This document shows, in pieces, positions 9,502-19,300 of a stretch of 64,000 nucleotides of DNA. Origin of the DNA: Prosthecobacter sp. (lineage in GTDB: Bacteria > Verrucomicrobiota > Verrucomicrobiia > Verrucomicrobiales > Verrucomicrobiaceae); assembly GCF_034366625.1 (NCBI RefSeq), contig NZ_JAXMIH010000006.1, positions 992,001 through 1,056,000 on the forward strand. The letters run 5' to 3'. A program made the position numbers and the translations under genes. The first letter of the stretch is position 1. Each line of letters opens with the position of its first letter. The notes under the pieces are model-generated. The model was not told where the DNA came from, ran no database searches, and saw only the letters and a program-made list of their open reading frames with translations.

Positions 9502-11432
9502 TTCGCTTTGTTGGCGTCAAAGACGCGCAGGGTTTCGCCAAAGTCGCGCCCGGTGCGGATGGCTTCCTTGGTTTCACGTTTCACATCTTCATCGATCCAG
9601 AACATGTGGGCATCCATCGGCTCGCGGCTTTTGCGCGCATTGCCTTTCTCAGGCCACCGCACCCAGCGCCAGGTCATGTAGCGATAAAACGGTGATTCCC
9701 AGGCCGGGATGGTGCAGGCACGGTCTTCGATGAGCTTGGCGAGCTGCCAGGAGAGACGCTGCACTTCTTCCTCGGTCTTCGCCTTGCGATGCTGGTCGAT
9801 GAGCGGATCAAGCGCAGGATCGGCAGTCTGCGTCATGTTGTTGGTGTCGGTGACGATCTCGCGCTTGCCGTCCTTGCCGATTTTGAAGGCGTTGGCGCTG
9901 TGATAGTCGTCCCAGAAGCGCGGATAAGGCGGCTGCGCTCCGAATCCGGCAAAACCCATTTCGTGGTTCTTCTGGTCGAGCTTCTTGTACATCTGCGTGG
10001 AGTCGAGCCCCTCGACATTGATCTCCAATCCCGCCTTTTTGGCCTCTTCCTTCAGGCGCAGCATGATCGGCGTGATGGTGCCGGAGTTGAAGGTGGTAAG
10101 CGTGAAGGAAAGTTTTTTGCCCTCCGCGTTTTGCAAGATGCCATTGGGTCCAGCCTTGGTGAAGCCGGCCTTGGCGAAGTGCTCACGAGCTTTCACCGGA
10201 TCGTAGGGCCGGGCGCGGAGATCAGGATTGGTGAACTTGCCGAAGCCTGACACCGTGCTGTTCATGCGCGTCTTGTCGCCACGGAAATCCACATCGATCA
10301 CCTTCTGGAAGTTCATTGCGTAGTTGATGCCGAGGCGCACATCGAGGTTGTCGAGCGGCGGTTTGCTTTCGTTGATGCGGATGCCCCAAGTGACCTGCGG
10401 GTACTCGTTGTAAAACATGTGCCGCTCAATGTAGCCGTTGTAGATCTCGGGGACTTCCGCCTTGTCATACCAGTAGCGTGGCAGGCCGGCGAGATAGTAG
10501 TCAAACTGGCCCTGGCGGAACATCTCGAAGGCTTTGTCCTGGCTGGCGATGATCTTGTACTCCAGGAAGTCGCAATTGAAGATGTAACGATAGTGCTTCA
10601 AATCGCGCGCCCACCAGTCTTTGACCCGGCTCAGCGTGATGGAGCGACCACGCTTCATCAAAGCGGGGTCGATCACATAAGCCCCGGTCACCGGACAGAT
10701 GCGCCACTGATAGCGTGCTGGGAAGTCAGGTCCGAGTTCACGGTAGAAGTGTTGCGGGCTGGGTGGAATCATCGCATACCAGATGGGGTCTGGTTTGGGC
10801 TCCGGAATCGTGATCGAGAAGGTGCGATCGTCGAACTTGGTGATCCCAGCATACTCCTTCGTGTACCAGTCATTGTACCAAGGGTCCTTCAGGTGCGTGC
10901 TGGTCATGACGAAGAAGGTCATGAAGAAGTCCTCCACCTCGACAGGCTGCCCGTCGGAATAGGTCAGCTTGTCCTGGAGGCGGAAATACACCGTCTTGCG
11001 GTCTTCGGAGACGGCCCATTCCTTCGCCAAGCCGGGAATCCAGACGTCCTCATCAGGATGACGCGTGATGAGGCTGATCTCGATGTTGTCATGATGCTCG
11101 CCACGGAAGGTGTTGCTCGCATCTGGGCCGACTTTGCGGAACGTCGGTGGGAAGGTCGGGTGCCAGTCGTGGAAGGTGCCGCCTTTCTTTGCGCGCGGAT
11201 CGCCAAACTCCGGCACATCGGCGGCGTTTTCCCATTTCAGACTCGCTGGAAGATCAGCAGGCGTCTTCCACTGGAAGAAGTCCGGCTTCGATTTCCAGTA
11301 AGCGGTCACTTCCTCGGTGTTGTCGTAAGGCGGGAAGCGCGTGTCGTCTGAGTCAGAGCAAGAAACAACAAGTGCGGCACAGCTGATGAGAGCAGCTTTG
11401 CGAGCGAATGAAATCATGTGCCCAGTGCTCAT
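9498..11432 (-). CDS. Peptide-binding lipoprotein of the Yej/Opp importer (SBP family 5)
   Basis: 644 residues. The N-terminus is a lipoprotein signal ([10 protein letters not shown], lipidated Cys near residue 25). A second ATG six codons in would fit equally well. The mature part is a class C extracellular solute-binding protein, with a typical [27 protein letters not shown]-type opening region and a family-5 hinge around [17 protein letters not shown]. The length and combination with long permeases resemble YejA rather than OppA. It captures peptides or peptide-like compounds in the periplasm. The start overlaps the upstream permease stop (ATGA), so expression is coupled. Confidence 0.9.
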   Translation of the reverse strand: MSTGHMISFARKAALISCAALVVSCSDSDDTRFPPYDNTEEVTAYWKSKPDFFQWKTPADLPASLKWENAADVPEFGDPRAKKGGTFHDWHPTFPPTFRKVGPDASNTFRGEHHDNIEISLITRHPDEDVWIPGLAKEWAVSEDRKTVYFRLQDKLTYSDGQPVEVEDFFMTFFVMTSTHLKDPWYNDWYTKEYAGITKFDDRTFSITIPEPKPDPIWYAMIPPSPQHFYRELGPDFPARYQWRICPVTGAYVIDPALMKRGRSITLSRVKDWWARDLKHYRYIFNCDFLEYKIIASQDKAFEMFRQGQFDYYLAGLPRYWYDKAEVPEIYNGYIERHMFYNEYPQVTWGIRINESKPPLDNLDVRLGINYAMNFQKVIDVDFRGDKTRMNSTVSGFGKFTNPDLRARPYDPVKAREHFAKAGFTKAGPNGILQNAEGKKLSFTLTTFNSGTITPIMLRLKEEAKKAGLEINVEGLDSTQMYKKLDQKNHEMGFAGFGAQPPYPRFWDDYHSANAFKIGKDGKREIVTDTNNMTQTADPALDPLIDQHRKAKTEEEVQRLSWQLAKLIEDRACTIPAWESPFYRYMTWRWVRWPEKGNARKSREPMDAHMFWIDEDVKRETKEAIRTGRDFGETLRVFDANKAK

Positions 11433-12940
11433 CGGTAAGTCGTGAATTTCTTCGGATCAAAGGCCTCGCGCACGGCTTCACCGACGAAGGTGACGAGCAC
11501 GAGCACGGTGGTCATCGCCACGAAGGCGCTGCTGACAATCCAGGGGTAATTGAAGTCCTCGGTGCCTTCATGCAGCAGGCGGCCCCAGCTTGGTTCTTCC
11601 GGCGGCAGACCGAAGCCGAGGTAATCCAATGCGGCCAGCGAGGTGATGATGGCCGACACTTCAAAGGGCGCGAGCGTCACAAGGATGGCGATGCTGTTTG
11701 GCAGGATGTGTTTGAAGATGATGCGACCCGTGCTGGCACCGAGAAGCCGTGCGGAGGCGACATAATCACGCGCTTTCTCCTTCATGGCCGCCGTGCGGAT
11801 GTAGATCGTGGTGCCCATCCAACTGAACAGCGAGATGATGACCACCAGCAGAAACAGATTCGGACTGATGATCGAGCTGACGATCATCACGATGAACAGG
11901 AACGGCAGCACCGACCAGATCTCGATCAATCTCATGCCCACGAGGTCCAGCACGCCGCCGAAGTAGCCGAGCAAACCACCCGCCGCGACACCCACAACGA
12001 AAACGAAGGTCACAAACAGGATCGAAGCGATGATCGCCTGCTGCCAGCCGCCATAAAGGATGGCGAGCACATCTCCACCCATCGAAGTCGTGCCGAGGAA
12101 ATGCCGATGCGCCCACGAGGGTGGTGAAGGCGGATAAACCACGGTTCGCATGGTTTCAGAGGCTTGCGACGCCAGCGCACCTGCTTTGCCATCGGTGAAG
12201 TCGGTGTAGGTGACGCGGGTGCCCTTGTCGAAGGTGGCTTTCTCCACCTGCTCGTTGTTCACATCCCAGCCAAGCATCTCACCCTGCTTCAAACCATGAC
12301 GGAAGACCCACTCCTGGCGCTTCTGCTGCGGCTTGTCGCGAAACAGCGTGTAAGCGCGGCCATCGAAAGGTTTGGTTTCACTCGCCCGATAAGCCACACC
12401 CTCACGCAAAACGACCTCCTCGATGGTCTCCGGCGTGTCGAGCTTCGGATCATACGGCACGATGGGCATCAGCACCCAGTTCGCTGATTTGGACTCGTGG
12501 AACTGGCGCTGCAGCTCGCGATAATCCGTCTCCGACTCGTCTTTGAGGCCAAACGTGGTCGCAGGCTTCACGTCGGTGACGAACGGGAAGTAAAACTTGC
12601 CCTCATAGCGGACGACGAGCGCACGCTTGCCCACGATCAGGCTGTCGAGTGATCCCACCCCTACCAGAGCGAGTAGAACCAGGAAGGAGGCATGCCCGCG
12701 CTTGATCTCACGGAAGCGACGAAGTTGTTTCAAGGTCAGTGGACTCCAATGCCACTGCGTTTGACCGAGCCAGAGCAACCAGCCGCCTGTCAGCGCGAAG
12801 ACTGCGAGCAAAATCCATCCCAGCCACGAACCGCCAAGAAATGGCACCTTGAACACCGGCACAGACAACGACAGCCCGCGAAACAACGCGCCAAGTGCCG
12901 CATAAGCAATAAAGGTGATGCCGGTGGTGCGGGGAGACAT
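11429..12940 (-). CDS. Peptide ABC importer permease (OppC/YejE type) with long periplasmic insertion
   Basis: 503 residues, well above the ~300 of OppC and ~340 of YejE. N-terminal helices are followed by a large soluble segment (about residues 130-285, rich in charged residues). Then comes the conserved permease core, with the EAA loop around VASARLLGASTGRIIFKHILPNS, and a C-terminal Val/Phe-rich helix. It forms the membrane channel with the OppB/YejB partner encoded three bases upstream. The insertion may contact the binding protein. Confidence 0.9.
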   Translation of the reverse strand: MSPRTTGITFIAYAALGALFRGLSLSVPVFKVPFLGGSWLGWILLAVFALTGGWLLWLGQTQWHWSPLTLKQLRRFREIKRGHASFLVLLALVGVGSLDSLIVGKRALVVRYEGKFYFPFVTDVKPATTFGLKDESETDYRELQRQFHESKSANWVLMPIVPYDPKLDTPETIEEVVLREGVAYRASETKPFDGRAYTLFRDKPQQKRQEWVFRHGLKQGEMLGWDVNNEQVEKATFDKGTRVTYTDFTDGKAGALASQASETMRTVVYPPSPPSWAHRHFLGTTSMGGDVLAILYGGWQQAIIASILFVTFVFVVGVAAGGLLGYFGGVLDLVGMRLIEIWSVLPFLFIVMIVSSIISPNLFLLVVIISLFSWMGTTIYIRTAAMKEKARDYVASARLLGASTGRIIFKHILPNSIAILVTLAPFEVSAIITSLAALDYLGFGLPPEEPSWGRLLHEGTEDFNYPWIVSSAFVAMTTVLVLVTFVGEAVREAFDPKKFTTYR

Positions 12941-12943
12941 GAG

Positions 12944-14200
12944 TTAGTCAAAGCGAACGCGTGGATCAGTGAGCGCGACGAAGTAATCGGAGAGGATGTT
13001 GCCCAGCATGAGCAACACGACATCCACGACCAGGATGCCCATCACCAAGGGGTAGTCTCGATCCAGCAAGCTGTAATAGCCGAGCAGGCCGAAGCCGTTG
13101 ATCTCGAAGATAAGTTCAATGAGCGTCGAGCCAGCCACAAAGATCGAGACGATGTGTCCCAGCGTCGTCGCCAGCGGGATGAGCGAGTTCCGCAGCGCAT
13201 GAACGAGCACCGCGCGCTTGAAGCCCGCGCCCTTCGCCACCGCCGTGCGGACGTAATCGGCGGCGAGGTTGTCCATGAGGTTGTTTTTCACCAGCATCGT
13301 CATGAAGGCGAAGCTGCCGACCATGTAGCAGATCAGTGGCAGCACCGCGTGATGCATCACATCCCAGGCTTTGCCGCCGACCGTGAGCGAGGCGAAATTT
13401 TCACTGACAAAGCCGCCCGTGGGGAACCAGTTCAGCCGCGCGGCAAGATACACCACGAGCACGCTCGCCAGCACGAAGCCGGGGATAGAGTAGCCCACGA
13501 AGATGAGGATCGAGCTCGCATTGTCGATCACCGTACGGTGCTTGATGGCCTTCAAAATACCCAGCGGAATGCAGACGAGATAGCTGATGATGAAGGTGAC
13601 CAGCCCGTAGAAAATCGAGATCGGCATGCGCTCGCGGATCATGTCCCAGACATACTCGTTGTAGCGCGTCGAGATGCCCAGGTTGCCTTGTAGCAGGCCG
13701 TCAAACTTCGGGCGGAAAACCTGTACACGTTCTTTTTCTTTCTCGGCACGAGTTTGCCACTCTTTTAGGCCGCTGGCGTCATCGGCGGACAGCTTGCCAT
13801 CACGAGTCACCTTGGCCTGCGTGGTCCGGTAGGCGTTGTTCGGCTTCCATTGGTCACGCGGCAGCAACTCTTGAAGAGTCACAGGCATCTCCTGCTTGTC
13901 TTTGGCGAACTTGATGAACTGCTTGTCACCTTCCTTTGGCAGAATGCCCAGCCAGGCGAGGTAGGCGGGAAAGAACGACCGGTCGAAGCCATAATAGGCC
14001 GCCATCTCCTCCTTTTGCTCCTCACTGAGCGAGGCCCCCGCGTCCTTCATGCCGCGATCCCCCTGCTGCGCCGCCGCCTGTCGCAGCGCGGCTTCCAGCG
14101 GTCCGCCCGGAGTCACCCGCGTGATAAAAAACACCACCATCGTCGCTCCGATCAACGTCGGAATGATCAGCAGGAAGCGGCGGATGAAGTAATCGCGCAT
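12944..14200 (-). CDS. Peptide ABC importer permease (OppB/YejB type), first gene of operon
   Basis: 418 residues. Starts with the family's YFIRRFLLIIPTLIGATMVVF helix, then a soluble insertion of about 130 residues (roughly 45-180) before the conserved core (LGISTRYNEYVWDMI..., EAA loop YVRTAVAKGAGFKRAVLVHALRNS). OppB/YejB proteins are usually 310-365 residues. The promoter should lie in the ~100 bases between this start and the divergent lipoprotein gene at 14301. Confidence 0.92.
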   Translation of the reverse strand: MRDYFIRRFLLIIPTLIGATMVVFFITRVTPGGPLEAALRQAAAQQGDRGMKDAGASLSEEQKEEMAAYYGFDRSFFPAYLAWLGILPKEGDKQFIKFAKDKQEMPVTLQELLPRDQWKPNNAYRTTQAKVTRDGKLSADDASGLKEWQTRAEKEKERVQVFRPKFDGLLQGNLGISTRYNEYVWDMIRERMPISIFYGLVTFIISYLVCIPLGILKAIKHRTVIDNASSILIFVGYSIPGFVLASVLVVYLAARLNWFPTGGFVSENFASLTVGGKAWDVMHHAVLPLICYMVGSFAFMTMLVKNNLMDNLAADYVRTAVAKGAGFKRAVLVHALRNSLIPLATTLGHIVSIFVAGSTLIELIFEINGFGLLGYYSLLDRDYPLVMGILVVDVVLLMLGNILSDYFVALTDPRVRFD

Positions 14201-14300
14201 GCGGTGGTCGGAAGGGAGAGAATGGAAATCTCAAGCAGTACGGCGGTGGGCACAAGGATTTGTGTGCGAATTGCGGCGTGTTGACAGGATTAACGGCACG

Positions 14301-15362
14301 ATGGATGGCTTGCACCGCATGAATTATCCGTATCTCCTCATGGGTCTGCGCTTGGCGCAGGCAGTTTGCCTGATGGTGTGCGTGATGGGGTGCGCGGAGT
14401 CGTTTGCGATCAAGAACGAGGCGGTGCCGGTGGAGATGGAGCGGCAGCTTCAGGCACAGGCAGTGCCTGCCTCCGAGATCAATGTGACCAAAGGTGGGCT
14501 GAGTGTGCGCACCCACAGCGTGCCGCCGCCGGAGGGTGTGCTGAAGGTGCCGATGTACTACGAAAACGGGATTCCACACATCAAGGTCAGTCTTAACGGG
14601 CGCAAACCGAAGAAGTTTATGCTCGATACCGGGGCGACCTTCAGCGTGTTCGATGCGGAGCAGGCGGTGGAGTATGGGCTGCGGACGGTGCCACAGGTGC
14701 GTCCGACCATGGCCGGCGTGCTGGGCCGTGAACCTGGCATGGCAGCGTTGATTCCCACAGTGCAGATCGGCCCTTGGAGGCTGGAAAACCTGCCATGCAT
14801 CGTGCGCATGCAGCGCACGGCGTGGGGAACCGGCATTTTGAAGGAGCACCTGGGCATCTCTGTGCTCGGCGTGCATCTGGCGGCGAACCACTGCAAATAC
14901 CTGACGCTCGATTTTTTGAAGGAGGAGGTCGAGTTTGGCTTTACCCGCAGTTATCCGGGCCAGCAGCGCAGGCATCTGCACAAGACGAGCTTCAGCATGA
15001 AAAACGGCGTGCCGACGACGGTGTTGAAGTATGGCAAGGTTGCCTGGGAAGCTGTGGTCGATTCCGGCTCTGTCTTTGGCGTGCAGCTTGATCAACGGGT
15101 GGCCCAAGTGCTCGGGTACAAGGATGGTGGCTGGCATGTGGGTGGAAACTACCTGATCACTGGCGTTGGCGGTGCGCAGACGCCGGATCAAGCGAAGGTG
15201 CGGGTGCTGGAGTTCATGGCACTCGGCTTGTTCGGATCGTACTACCCATTTGCCGAGGTGGACGTGATGCCGGGGCCGTCGCGTCTCGGAACCTACCTGT
15301 TGGAGGACTACCGCGTGACGTTGGACTTTGAGCGCAAACTGCTGTGGATCGAGTGGGGTTGA
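14301..15362 (+). CDS. Retropepsin-like aspartyl protease lipoprotein
   Basis: 353 residues from ATG 14301 (ATG 14319 is an alternative). A hydrophobic N-terminus ending VCVMGC looks like a lipoprotein signal (Cys31). Two aspartyl-protease half-sites are visible: FMLDTGATFSVFD (Asp109) and AVVDSGSVFGVQL (Asp254). So both lobes sit in one chain, unlike dimeric retroviral proteases but like the bacterial PF13650-type proteins. It is predicted to act on proteins in the periplasm or at the outer membrane. Being divergent from the peptide importer, it could supply peptides to it, but that is inference. A T8 tract at 15391-15398 follows the gene. Confidence 0.8.
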   Translation: MDGLHRMNYPYLLMGLRLAQAVCLMVCVMGCAESFAIKNEAVPVEMERQLQAQAVPASEINVTKGGLSVRTHSVPPPEGVLKVPMYYENGIPHIKVSLNGRKPKKFMLDTGATFSVFDAEQAVEYGLRTVPQVRPTMAGVLGREPGMAALIPTVQIGPWRLENLPCIVRMQRTAWGTGILKEHLGISVLGVHLAANHCKYLTLDFLKEEVEFGFTRSYPGQQRRHLHKTSFSMKNGVPTTVLKYGKVAWEAVVDSGSVFGVQLDQRVAQVLGYKDGGWHVGGNYLITGVGGAQTPDQAKVRVLEFMALGLFGSYYPFAEVDVMPGPSRLGTYLLEDYRVTLDFERKLLWIEWG

Positions 15363-15459
15363 AGGCGTGCCGTTCCCGGACTGAAAGGCGTTTTTTTTGC
15401 GACGGAATCGCAACAGGACAAGCCATGCATACAAAAGTTCAAAAAAAACAAGATGACGG

Positions 15460-15488
15460 TTGCAAACCTGTTATCGCTTACCTATTCT
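15460..15488 (+). promoter_or_regulatory. Sigma70-like promoter of the act-cox respiratory operon
   Basis: A TTGCAA -35 hexamer (15460-15465), a 17-base spacer and a TATTCT -10 hexamer (15483-15488) precede actA. A transcript would start near 15495, giving a leader of about 40 bases. The spacing is ideal and both hexamers differ from consensus by one or two bases. Confidence 0.6.
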
Positions 15489-15495
15489 GGAAATC

Positions 15496-15515
15496 CTTGT
15501 GAAATTTTTCACAAG
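15496..15515. promoter_or_regulatory. Rex-like (or CRP-like) palindromic operator upstream of actA
   Basis: CTTGTGAAATTTTTCACAAG is a perfect 9-bp inverted repeat around two central bases. It matches the Rex form TTGTGAA-N4-TTCACAA exactly, and also the CRP form TGTGA-N6-TCACA. It sits directly at the predicted transcription start, 21 bases before the actA ATG. That position blocks polymerase, so a repressor such as the NADH/NAD+-sensing Rex fits better than an activator. No rex gene is visible in this window. Confidence 0.65.
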
Positions 15516-15536
15516 CTCATCTGACGACATTTTTCT

Positions 15537-16343
15537 ATGGGTAACTTTTTTCCGCGTTGGACCAACTGGCTGCCGCTCAAGGTAGCCATTGCCGTCGTGT
15601 TCATTGCCTTTGGCGTGAGTGTCGGCGTCGCCTATTACTTCACACCGAAATACACGCGCGTGGGTTATGAACCGACGCAGCCGGTGCCCTTCTCGCACAA
15701 GATTCACGCCAGCCAGCTCGGCCTCGACTGTCGCTACTGTCATTCGTTCGCAGAAAGCTCCAGCCACGCGAACGTGCCGACCAACCAGACCTGCTTCAAC
15801 TGCCACGGTCCGGGCAAGGGCAACATCCGCAGCAACTCACCCAACCTCGCGCTCGTCGTGAAGGCCAACGAAACCGGCAAGTCCATCCCGTGGGTAAAAG
15901 TTCACAAGGCACCTGATTACGTTTACTTCAATCACAGCGCGCACCTCAACCGCGGCATCTCCTGCGTCTCCTGCCACGGCAAGATCAATGAGATGGAAGT
16001 CGTCCGCCACGACCAGCCGCAGTCCATGGGCTGGTGCCTTGACTGCCACCGCAATCCTGAGAAGAACCTGCGTCCGCTCGAATTCGTCACCAATCTGAAC
16101 TACAAGGCCGGCGATCTGAAGCGCGCCGACTTTTATAAAGGCCTGCTCGACAAAAAGATCCCGGCTGGCGAGATCGCCACCGTGATCGCTGGCGAGAGCG
16201 GCAAGGCAGACAGCCTTGAGCAACTCCTCGCACTCGCCGAGAAAACTTACGGCAAAGAAGTGACCCAGACTGAAGTGGGCACCCAGATCAAGAAGCACTG
16301 GCAGATTCAGCCGCCGGAATCCTGCACCGCCTGCCACCGCTAA
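15537..16343 (+). CDS. actA: Alternative Complex III pentaheme cytochrome c subunit ActA
   Basis: 268 residues. An N-terminal membrane helix (LKVAIAVVFIAFGVSVGVAYYF) anchors a periplasmic domain with five CxxCH heme sites: CRYCH, CFNCH, CVSCH, CLDCH and, at the extreme C-terminus, CTACH. Five hemes with this spacing is the ActA pattern. It passes electrons from the quinol site of ACIII toward the soluble or ActE cytochrome c. First gene of the respiratory operon; no strong ribosome-binding site precedes the ATG. Confidence 0.96.
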   Translation: MGNFFPRWTNWLPLKVAIAVVFIAFGVSVGVAYYFTPKYTRVGYEPTQPVPFSHKIHASQLGLDCRYCHSFAESSSHANVPTNQTCFNCHGPGKGNIRSNSPNLALVVKANETGKSIPWVKVHKAPDYVYFNHSAHLNRGISCVSCHGKINEMEVVRHDQPQSMGWCLDCHRNPEKNLRPLEFVTNLNYKAGDLKRADFYKGLLDKKIPAGEIATVIAGESGKADSLEQLLALAEKTYGKEVTQTEVGTQIKKHWQIQPPESCTACHR

Positions 16344-16367
16344 CCCCGCGACCCTTTTTCCTGACAC

Positions 16368-19300
16368 ATGAAACGCATTTGGAAGCATCCCGAGGAGCCG
16401 CAGAACGCCAAGCGCTACGTGCGCAGTGTCGCCGAACTGGATCGTCGTGAAGATTTCCTCAAAAACCTGGGTCGCGAGTTTCCCGCTGGCGACACTCTGA
16501 CCGAAGAAGAACGCGAAAACGGTCGCCGTGAGTTTTTGAAAATCATGGGTGCCAGCGTGGGCATGATGGGTCTGGCAAGCTGCCGCCGTCCGCTGACCAC
16601 AATCCTGCCGTACACCCAGCATGTGGAGTGGATGATTCCGGGCAAGCCGCTCCTCTACGCCACCACGATGCCGCGCAGCGGTGGTGCCACGCCTCTGGTT
16701 GTCGCTACGCACGAAGGCCGTCCGACGCACGTCACGGGCAATCCGCTCCACCCACTCGGTGGTGGTGTGGACAGCTTCGCCCAAGCTTCCGTGCTCGATC
16801 TTTACGATCCTGAGCGCTCCCAGAAGCCTCTTGGTGCTGGCAAGGAACTCTCCTGGGCCAAGGCGAACGACTTGATTGCTGCTGCGATCGCGGACGCCAA
16901 AAAAACCTCCGGTGCCAGCTTGGGCATCGTCGCGGGTGCCACGACTTCGCCGACTTATGTGCGTCTGCTTGCTGAAGTGAAGGCCGCTTACCCACAGGTG
17001 AAGCTGTTTCAATACGAAGCCGTCGGTGGCGAAGGTTTGGCCGCAGCGAACAAGGAAATCCTTGGCGCGGGTGTGAAGCCCTTCGTGAAGCTCGGCTCTG
17101 CGATGCGCATCCTCTCGTTGGACTGCGATTTCCTCGGTGTTGACCCGGTTGCAGGCGAACCGATCGCCGCCTTCACGAAGCATCGTGCCAAGGACGCCAA
17201 AACGGCGGACATGAACCGCCTCTACGTTCTTGAAAATCGTTACACTCTTACTGGCGGCATGGCCGATCATCGCAAGCCGCTCGCGGCCAGCTTGATCCCG
17301 GTTGCTGCGGCATTGATCGCCTCGGAATTGGGAGACGCCTCCGCCAAAGCGCTCGCCGACACGGCTCCTGCCGGTCTTAAAGAATGGATCGCTCCGGCGG
17401 TTCGCGATTTGATCGACAACAAGGGCAGGGCTGTTGTTCTCGCGGGTTCCCGCTATGGTGCCGAAGTTCACGCGTTCGTCGCTTCGATCAACAATGCTCT
17501 CGGTGCCTACGGTTCGACGATCGAACTGCTCCAAGACAGCCCGGCTCCCGAAATGGGTGGCTTCGCCGAGCTTCAGGCCGCCGTTTCCGGCGGTCAGATC
17601 AAGACTCTCGTTTCCCTCACTCCTGCCAGCCTTTACTACGACGCACCGGACGCCGAGGCGTTCGCGAAGCTCATCACTGAAAAAGGCGTGAAGCTTGTTC
17701 ACGTCGGCATGCTCAAGAACCACACGGCACGCCACGCGGCGCTGCACATCCCGTCGGCGCATTATCTGGAAACATGGGGCGATGCTCGTGCCGCTGATGG
17801 CACCTACTCCATCGTTCAGCCGATGATTGCTCCACTGTTTGATGGTGCGAGCAAGATTGAAGTTCTCCTCGCTCTGCTGGGCCGCAAAAAACTGGGTCCA
17901 GTCGAAGTTGCAGCCCCCGCCGCTGCTCCTGCGGCAGGTGCGGCTCCGGTCCCGGCGGCAGTTCCCGCCGCTCCGGTCGAAGACGCTGCTTACACGGCAG
18001 TTCGCGACACCTTTGCCGTAGTTTCCGGTGGTCTTGACGAAACGAAGTGGAATTTCACCCTGCGTGACGGCTTCCTCAAAGGCTCCGTCTTCGCCAAAGC
18101 CAGCGCTGCGCCGAATGTCGCCGCCGTTGCCGGAATCGTTGCCAAGGCTGCGCCTGCTGCGGCTCCGACCGATGATTCGCTCGAAGTGGTGCTCGTCGCT
18201 GACTCCAGCGTGTTTGATGGCCGTTACACCAACAACGCCTGGCTCCAGGAAGCTCCCGATCCCGTGACGAAACTCACTTGGGATAACGCGGCGTGGATCG
18301 GTTCCGTCACGTTCCGCCGTCTGGGCCTCAAGGAAGGCCAGAACGTCAAGATTTCCGTCGGTGGCGCTGAAATCGAAATCCCGGCCATTGAAGCGCCGGG
18401 CCATGTTTCCAATTCTATCACGCTGCCCCTTGGCTACGGTCAGAAGGGCGTCGGCACTGTCGGCAGCAAGCGTGGTGTGAACGCGTATGTGCTGCGCAAG
18501 CAGCCCGGCACGTTTGTCTTGGGCGGTGCGAAGATCGAAGTGCTTCCTACCGTCGCTGAACTCGCCATCACGCAGGATCAGAACACGATGGAAGGCCGCG
18601 CGGTGTATCGCGAAGGCACGCTCGACACTTTCAACAAGGACGCGGCGTTTGCGCAGAAGACCGGCATGGACGGGCACATCCCGGAAAACATTTCCTTCTA
18701 CAAAGGCCAGGTCGGCGTGCGTTCTGAGGAGAACCCCGCCGGTTTCGACTACGAGACCAAGCATCAGTGGGGCATGACCATCGATCTCAGCAAGTGCATC
18801 GGTTGCACGGCGTGCATCGTTGCCTGCCAGAGCGAAAACAACATTCCAGTCGTTGGCAAAGACCAGGTTCGCAAAGGCCGCGTGATGCAGTGGATCCGCA
18901 TGGACCGCTATTTCGCCGTGCCGAAGTGGGGCAAGAACGAAGTCGCCCAGGAAAGCACGTATGCCGTTGATGATCCGACGCCTGAGCAGCTCGAGAACGC
19001 TGAGATGGTGCACCAGCCTCTCGCCTGTCAGCAGTGTGAATCCGCGCCGTGCGAAACCGTTTGTCCGGTGAACGCCACCGTTCACACCGACGACGGTCTC
19101 AACGCGATGGCCTACAATCGCTGCATCGGCACGCGCTACTGCGCGAACAACTGCCCCTACACCGCCCGTCGCTTCAACTGGTTCGACTATAACAAGCGCA
19201 ACCCGCTGATCGATACAACCGTGCTCGGCATGAAAGTCGGCAATCTTTACGCCGGACCTCTGGGCGAGAAGAAGGAAGACGAAAGCCTCCGCCTCCAGCG

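Noticed and set aside
15496-15515. Reading the palindrome as an intrinsic terminator or attenuator
   Set aside because: The stem is A+T-rich, has no following T run and sits at the predicted transcription start, so an operator is the better explanation.
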